A stretch of 64,000 nt of DNA, taken from the NCBI RefSeq assembly GCF_028201475.1, contig NZ_CP116383.1, forward strand, positions 2,914,001-2,978,000. The letters are read 5' to 3'. Positions 59,828-64,000 of this stretch are shown here, one piece after another (the first letter of the stretch is position 1; every line of letters begins with the position of its first letter). The position numbers were made by a program, and so were the translations under genes. Origin of the DNA: Vibrio sp. SCSIO 43137. Lineage in GTDB: Bacteria > Pseudomonadota > Gammaproteobacteria > Enterobacterales > Vibrionaceae. The notes beneath the pieces were generated by a model, which did not search any database, was not told where the DNA came from, and saw nothing but the letters and a program-made list of their open reading frames with translations.

Positions 59828-61201
59828 ATGATTAAAAGCAATAGTGATTGGGCTGAAGAGCAATTTGGTCATGCTAAACTTGGAGACCCAAGAAGAACGG
59901 CTAGACTTGTAAAAATGGCATCAGACTTAGCTCAGCATCCAGGTAAATCGGTAGTGAAATCATCTCATTCTCCAGCAAGTATGGAGGGCGCTTACCGATT
60001 TATTCGGAACGACAATGTCTCATCAGACGATATTGCCGAAGCAGGCTTTAAAGCAACTGCAGATCAAGTTCATCGTTACCCTCTCCTTCTCGCGTTAGAA
60101 GATACAACTACCTTAAGCTACAAACATCGCTCTATTAGAGCGGACTTAGGACATGTAAACCAAGGTAATCGTTATAGGGGGTTGTTTGCCCATAGTATTT
60201 TGCTGTTTGCTCCTGAAACTCTCGACGTTATTGGGTTAGTTGAACAACAACGATGGACGAGAGATATCAAGACTCGAGGTATCCGTCGTAAGGGGTTGAA
60301 ACGACCTTATGAAGAAAAAGAAGGTTATAAATGGGAAAGAGCATCACGCAATATGGCAGCCCGTTTAGGTACCTCGATGGTTAACGTAATATCAGTTTGC
60401 GATCGCGAGGCCGATATCTACGATTACCTCATTTATAAAATGGCGAATCAGCAACGTTTTGTTGTGCGGTCGATGATGAGCCGTCATATAGAAGAAGGCT
60501 CAGACAAGCTTTATCACTTTGCATCAGAACTTCAAAGTGTGAAGCAACGTCAAATCCAAATAGCTCAAAGGGGTGGCCGGAAAGCTCGTGAAGTCACTCT
60601 GGATGTAAAATATGCAGCAGTGACTTTAAAAACACCCTCAAACAAAAAAGGAGCTCCTATTTCTCTCAACTATGTTGGCTGCTCCGAAATCGGTGATGGA
60701 GAAAAGAGGCTCAATTGGCATATTTTAACTAATGAGCCAGTTAATAGTGCAGAAGATGCATTAAAAATTATTGGTTACTACGAAAAACGCTGGTTGATTG
60801 AGGAGTATCACAAGGTCTGGAAAACTGAAGGGACAGGAGTTGAAGAGCTTCGGTTACAAAGTAAAGATAACTTAGATAGGTTAGCAACAATTTATGCGTT
60901 TTTAGCAGTAAGAATTTTCCAATTGAAATTTGCCAATGAGCAAATCGAAGACGTTAGTTGTGAGAAAATCTTGTCCTCAAGAGCATGGAAGTTGCTTTGG
61001 CTGAAAAGAGTAAAGACACCACTTCCAAAGGAGGTTCCAACAGCAAAATGGGCTTATGAACACCTCGCAAGACTTGGCGGTTGGAAAGACAGCAAAAGAA
61101 ATGGAAGAGCGTCAGTTAAGACGCTCTGGGAAGGATGGCTCAAACTACAAGCCATCCTTGAAGGCTACGAACTCGCTCTGTCTCTTGAGCAGGACTTGTG
61201 A
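59828..61201 (+). CDS. tnp: IS4-family transposase, Tn5/IS50 type
   Basis: The 457-residue protein has the DDE residues Asp92 (ALEDTTTLSYKHRS), the second aspartate in SVCDREADIYDYL, and the glutamate of the YREK signature (YYEKRWLIEEYHKVWK, Y-2-R-3-E-6-K). The N-terminal WAEEQFGHAKLGDPRRTARL block is that of Tn5 transposase. The frame is intact, and its stop lies inside the right terminal repeat, as in IS50. Confidence 0.95.
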   Translation: MIKSNSDWAEEQFGHAKLGDPRRTARLVKMASDLAQHPGKSVVKSSHSPASMEGAYRFIRNDNVSSDDIAEAGFKATADQVHRYPLLLALEDTTTLSYKHRSIRADLGHVNQGNRYRGLFAHSILLFAPETLDVIGLVEQQRWTRDIKTRGIRRKGLKRPYEEKEGYKWERASRNMAARLGTSMVNVISVCDREADIYDYLIYKMANQQRFVVRSMMSRHIEEGSDKLYHFASELQSVKQRQIQIAQRGGRKAREVTLDVKYAAVTLKTPSNKKGAPISLNYVGCSEIGDGEKRLNWHILTNEPVNSAEDALKIIGYYEKRWLIEEYHKVWKTEGTGVEELRLQSKDNLDRLATIYAFLAVRIFQLKFANEQIEDVSCEKILSSRAWKLLWLKRVKTPLPKEVPTAKWAYEHLARLGGWKDSKRNGRASVKTLWEGWLKLQAILEGYELALSLEQDL

Positions 61202-61258
61202 TCAAGAGACAGCCGCCCAAGGCGGTGGTGTTTCTTAGATAACTGAAAGGTTAGAAAA

Positions 61259-61795
61259 CTAAAAGCTGGAGCCCGGCTGTTTAAGAAACTCAATTTCTTC
61301 AGCCGTTGATTGCCTGTCTAGTACCTGATTACGGTGAGGGTAACGGCCAAAGCGGTCAATAATTGCTTTATGTTTGTACTCATATTCCGTATTGCCTGCC
61401 TGCCCGTTAGCTTCAAACAGTTCAACAGCAACCTTATGAATCAGCGCAGATTCACTATGCATATAGGGCATATATAAAAAACTTCTCTCTAGCTGAGTCA
61501 GTTCTTTATCACTGCCGATACGAACTGCCTCCTGAGCGAGGGCAATGGCCATGGAATCGGCAGCGAATGCCTTAGGGGAATCACGAAACAGGTTACGTGA
61601 GAACTGATCCAACACGATGACTTCAGCCAAGCGCCCCTTAGCACTTGAACGCCACGTATAGAGCTCTCCCTGAATAGCCTGCTGATGAAGACCAGCAAAA
61701 CGCTGACGAATTTCTTCATCCAACTTATCACTGCGACTAAACCAATCTTTTGCGCTTAGCTCTTCAAACCAAAACTTTAGTACCGAATGTTCCAT
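61259..61795 (-). CDS. DUF924 family protein
   Basis: The 178-residue all-helical protein matches DUF924: VLKFWFEELSAKDWF at the start, VIVLDQFSRNLFRD, FLYMPYMHSES and DRFGRYPHRN. Function unknown. The ATG at 61795 is preferred over a GTG one codon earlier because GGAGGAG is well placed. It lies 44 bp from djlA on the same strand. Confidence 0.9.
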   Translation of the reverse strand: MEHSVLKFWFEELSAKDWFSRSDKLDEEIRQRFAGLHQQAIQGELYTWRSSAKGRLAEVIVLDQFSRNLFRDSPKAFAADSMAIALAQEAVRIGSDKELTQLERSFLYMPYMHSESALIHKVAVELFEANGQAGNTEYEYKHKAIIDRFGRYPHRNQVLDRQSTAEEIEFLKQPGSSF

Positions 61796-61838
61796 CACTC
61801 TCCTCCAACAGTTTATTCAGGCAGGTCGGGGCAATCAG

Positions 61839-62684
61839 CTACTTGATGCTCTTCTCTTTCTTAATAAGATCATAAGCAGACTGGATCTCTTGCGCTTTCT
61901 GCTTAGCAACTTCCATCATCTCAGGCGGCAGACCTTTTGCTACCAGCTTATCCGGATGGTGCTCATTCATTAGCTTACGGTAAGCCCGCTTCACCTCTTT
62001 GGATTCAGCGTTACTACTGATACCGAGAACTTTATAAGCGTCTTCCAACTGATTAGCCGACGGCGCCTGCTGCCATGCTCCGCCCTGCTGCCCCTGCCAG
62101 CTTCCCCCTTCACGACGAAAACGGAAAGCCGCCTCTTGCATCTGCAAACGTTGATCCAATTGCTGAGCCGAGAATCCAAGCCCTTTGGCGATGGCATGCA
62201 GCACATTTCTTTCAGTAGGGTGCAGCTCTCCGTCAGCAAATGCTGATGAAATCTGTAGCTCCAGAAAGAACTGTAGTAGATCATGTCGCCCTGCCGCAGA
62301 TATGCGTACACGCTCCAGAGTCTCTTTTAGCGGGAACTCGGCAGATTTACCTTCCCTGAAGGCGTTTTGCGCCGCTTTGCGCTGTTCACCATGCAGGTTC
62401 ATTCGATCCATCATGGTTGAAGCAAGCTGGATCTCTTCTTTGGTTACCTGACCTTTCGCTTTGGCCACATGGCCCATAACTGCAAAGCCAGCTTTAAAAA
62501 ACTCCGCCTGACGTTCCGCCTGATTTGGTCCGCCGGAAAAAGCGCTCGATGCCCGGAAACCGGCCTGGGCTAAACGACGTGCTTTATCAAACTGATGCCC
62601 AAGAAACAGGCCAAACAGTGCTCCGAATGGTCCTCCAAACAGAAAACCAAAAAAGAAGCCTAAAATCTTGCCAAAAATGTGCAT
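61839..62684 (-). CDS. djlA: DnaJ-like membrane-anchored co-chaperone DjlA
   Basis: The 281-residue type III DnaJ protein has an N-terminal glycine-rich membrane segment (about residues 4-30), a TerB-like helical domain (about 60-190), a Gln/Gly-rich linker, and a C-terminal J domain with HPD in NEHHPDKLV. It stimulates DnaK at the membrane and is linked to envelope stress signalling. It is divergent from lptD. Confidence 0.95.
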   Translation of the reverse strand: MHIFGKILGFFFGFLFGGPFGALFGLFLGHQFDKARRLAQAGFRASSAFSGGPNQAERQAEFFKAGFAVMGHVAKAKGQVTKEEIQLASTMMDRMNLHGEQRKAAQNAFREGKSAEFPLKETLERVRISAAGRHDLLQFFLELQISSAFADGELHPTERNVLHAIAKGLGFSAQQLDQRLQMQEAAFRFRREGGSWQGQQGGAWQQAPSANQLEDAYKVLGISSNAESKEVKRAYRKLMNEHHPDKLVAKGLPPEMMEVAKQKAQEIQSAYDLIKKEKSIK

Positions 62685-62762
62685 TATTGTGCTCTCAACT
62701 ATGAATTTTTATTGTCTATGGGTGTCAGATAGTGTCTGTTACCACAAATTCCTTTATGATAA

Positions 62763-62790
62763 GGAACGTTTTTTTCCAGATTCAGTCTAC
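62763..62790 (+). promoter_or_regulatory. Candidate sigma-E promoter of lptD
   Basis: GGAACGT (62763-62769) and GTCTAC (62785-62790), 15 bp apart, resemble the sigma-E elements GGAACTT and GTCNAA. lptD is a known sigma-E target in Escherichia coli. The site lies about 42 bp before the lptD start. Confidence 0.5.
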
Positions 62791-62831
62791 AAATTCTGAA
62801 TGAATCAAGTTACACAGGATAGTCAAACTCG

Positions 62832-64000
62832 ATGCCACGTTTTCCTCGCACTTTTTTAGCCGCGTCCGTCAGTGCCGCTCTATTTGTGCCAGTTACTCAA
62901 GCAGAATCCCAACAATCTAATAGTGTGCAGGAAATGCCCTCTCCAGATCAATGCTTGATTCCTGACTCATCTGCAAATAACGGTAATGATGCCCCTATTC
63001 ACGTTGAAGCCAATACCCTTGAAGGTGTAAACGGTGATAAAGCGACATACAAAGGTGATGTCGTTATTACACAGGGCAACAAACGAATTGAAGCTGATAC
63101 CATTACTCTCCACCAGCAAGATGATATTGTTGTCGCTGAAGGAAATGTGCTTTTCTCTGATGGTCAGGTAAAAACGACATCTGACAAAGCCACTACTAAC
63201 CTAAAGACAGATCAGGCCACACTGGAATCAGCCAAGTATCAGTTTCTCTGTGAAGCAGGGCGGGGAGAAGCCGAAGTTATCTACCGGGCAGGTAAGAAGT
63301 TTTATGAACTGGAAGACGGCACACTGACTTCTTGTCCGGAAGGTGATAACTCATGGAAGTTAAGAGCCAGCTCCATTGATATTGATCAGGAAGCGGAAGA
63401 AGCCACCTTCTATAACCCGCGGGTTGAAATCGGTCCTGTTCCTGTCTTCTATCTGCCCTATCTGACGGTACCTATCGGTGATACCCGAAAAACAGGTTTC
63501 CTTTATCCGGGTTTCTCGCTAGATACAAGAGACGGTACAAGTGTTCAGGTCCCTATCTACTGGAACCTTGCACCAGAATACGATCTCCGTACCACTATTA
63601 ACTATATGGCCAAACGTGGTACACAGCTAAACTCCAAATTCCGTTACCTAACTACATTTGGTAGCGGTGATTTAAACTTAGAATATCTTCCTGACGATAA
63701 GGCAAATAAAGAGAAAGGCAAGCGCTGGGGCTTTAACTGGGGACACTCTGGTATCTATCAGGAAGCATGGAAGTTTAATATTGATTATTCAAAAGTCAGC
63801 GATATCTCTTATTTCTCTGACCTAAGTTCCAGCATAGGTAAACGGGAAGATGGTCAGCTTCTGCAGTCAGGTGAAGTCTCTTACCGTTCTGATAGCTGGG
63901 ACAGTACCCTTAGGGTAAGAGACTTTCAAGTACTGTCGCCGAATACCTATGCATACAGGCTGATGCCTCAGCTGGATTTTAACTATTATGCGCCGCGCTT
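62832..64000 (+). CDS. lptD: LPS-assembly protein LptD (C-terminus outside window)
   Basis: About 390 codons are present. A signal peptide (MPRFPRTFLAASVSAALFVP...QA) is followed by the OstA/LptA-like periplasmic domain (IHVEANTLEGVNGDKATYKG, then GDVVITQGNKRIEADTITL) and the start of the beta-barrel (FYLPYLTVPIGDTRKTGFLY, then GFSLDTRDGT). LptD with LptE inserts LPS into the outer leaflet. Divergent from djlA, 147 bp between starts. Confidence 0.97.
   Translation, partial: MPRFPRTFLAASVSAALFVPVTQAESQQSNSVQEMPSPDQCLIPDSSANNGNDAPIHVEANTLEGVNGDKATYKGDVVITQGNKRIEADTITLHQQDDIVVAEGNVLFSDGQVKTTSDKATTNLKTDQATLESAKYQFLCEAGRGEAEVIYRAGKKFYELEDGTLTSCPEGDNSWKLRASSIDIDQEAEEATFYNPRVEIGPVPVFYLPYLTVPIGDTRKTGFLYPGFSLDTRDGTSVQVPIYWNLAPEYDLRTTINYMAKRGTQLNSKFRYLTTFGSGDLNLEYLPDDKANKEKGKRWGFNWGHSGIYQEAWKFNIDYSKVSDISYFSDLSSSIGKREDGQLLQSGEVSYRSDSWDSTLRVRDFQVLSPNTYAYRLMPQLDFNYYAPR

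Larger units (their letters stand above)
59724..61212 (+). mobile_element. Complete IS4-family (IS50/Tn5-like) insertion sequence
   Basis: The 1489-bp element has left end CTGTCTTTTATACAGAAGT and right end (reverse complement) CTGTCTCTTGATCACAAGT. These resemble the outside and inside ends of IS50. Outside the ends, CCGCCCAAGGCGG occurs at 59711-59723 and at 61213-61225, consistent with a 13-bp target duplication. One intact transposase gene fills the element. Confidence 0.9.

Overview
The window reads as a chromosomal segment of a marine gammaproteobacterium of the Vibrionaceae, most likely Vibrio. The protein sequences and gene neighbourhoods fit this: pykF / DeoR regulator / glmS, ilvIH / acyl-CoA ligase / leuO, leuLABCD, and djlA divergent from lptD. 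The species cannot be named from the sequence alone. Almost all of the window is ordinary chromosomal coding sequence. Exceptions are one complete IS4-family insertion sequence, two families of short palindromic repeats, and an accessory block lying between leuO and the leu operon.

Left part (1-7.9 kb): a truncated periplasmic binding protein; an NO-stress unit (nsrR with a near-perfect NsrR operator, nnrS, and a 28-residue Cys-rich peptide gene); a chemoreceptor; a PilZ protein; and an OlsF-type bifunctional acyltransferase preceded by 11-bp-periodic Pho-box-like half-sites.

7.9-22.6 kb: the histidine utilisation genes hutC and hutIGUH with HutC operators, then a complete aa3-type cytochrome c oxidase cluster on the minus strand (coxB-ctaD-ctaG-coxC, SURF1, an SCO-like protein, ctaA, ctaB), with a small DUF2909 gene on the plus strand.

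22.6-39 kb: tRNA-Leu(CAG), an EAL protein, a Dabb protein, a three-gene envelope operon (CHASE2 membrane protein, small SH3-like exported protein, M48 lipoprotein protease), glmS with its DeoR regulator, pykF with a long structured leader, ilvIH, a long-chain acyl-CoA ligase and leuO.

39.5-53.5 kb: an accessory block between leuO and leuL. It holds a sensor kinase / response regulator / LysR operon facing a DctPQM TRAP transporter of the 2-oxo-acid (TakP) type, then a CoA-transferase and an SDR reductase broken by an in-frame TGA, then a TetR-controlled RND efflux pump.

53.5-64 kb: the leucine operon with a readable attenuator (leuL peptide, anti-terminator and terminator), a DUF547 protein whose terminator hairpin appears split by the IS4/IS50-like element, a DUF924 protein, djlA, and the 5' part of lptD.

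The best candidates for something undescribed are the CHASE2/SH3-like/M48 operon, the Cys-rich peptide beside nnrS, the gene-end palindromic repeat family with core-containing and core-less copies, and the accessory block with its broken reductase.
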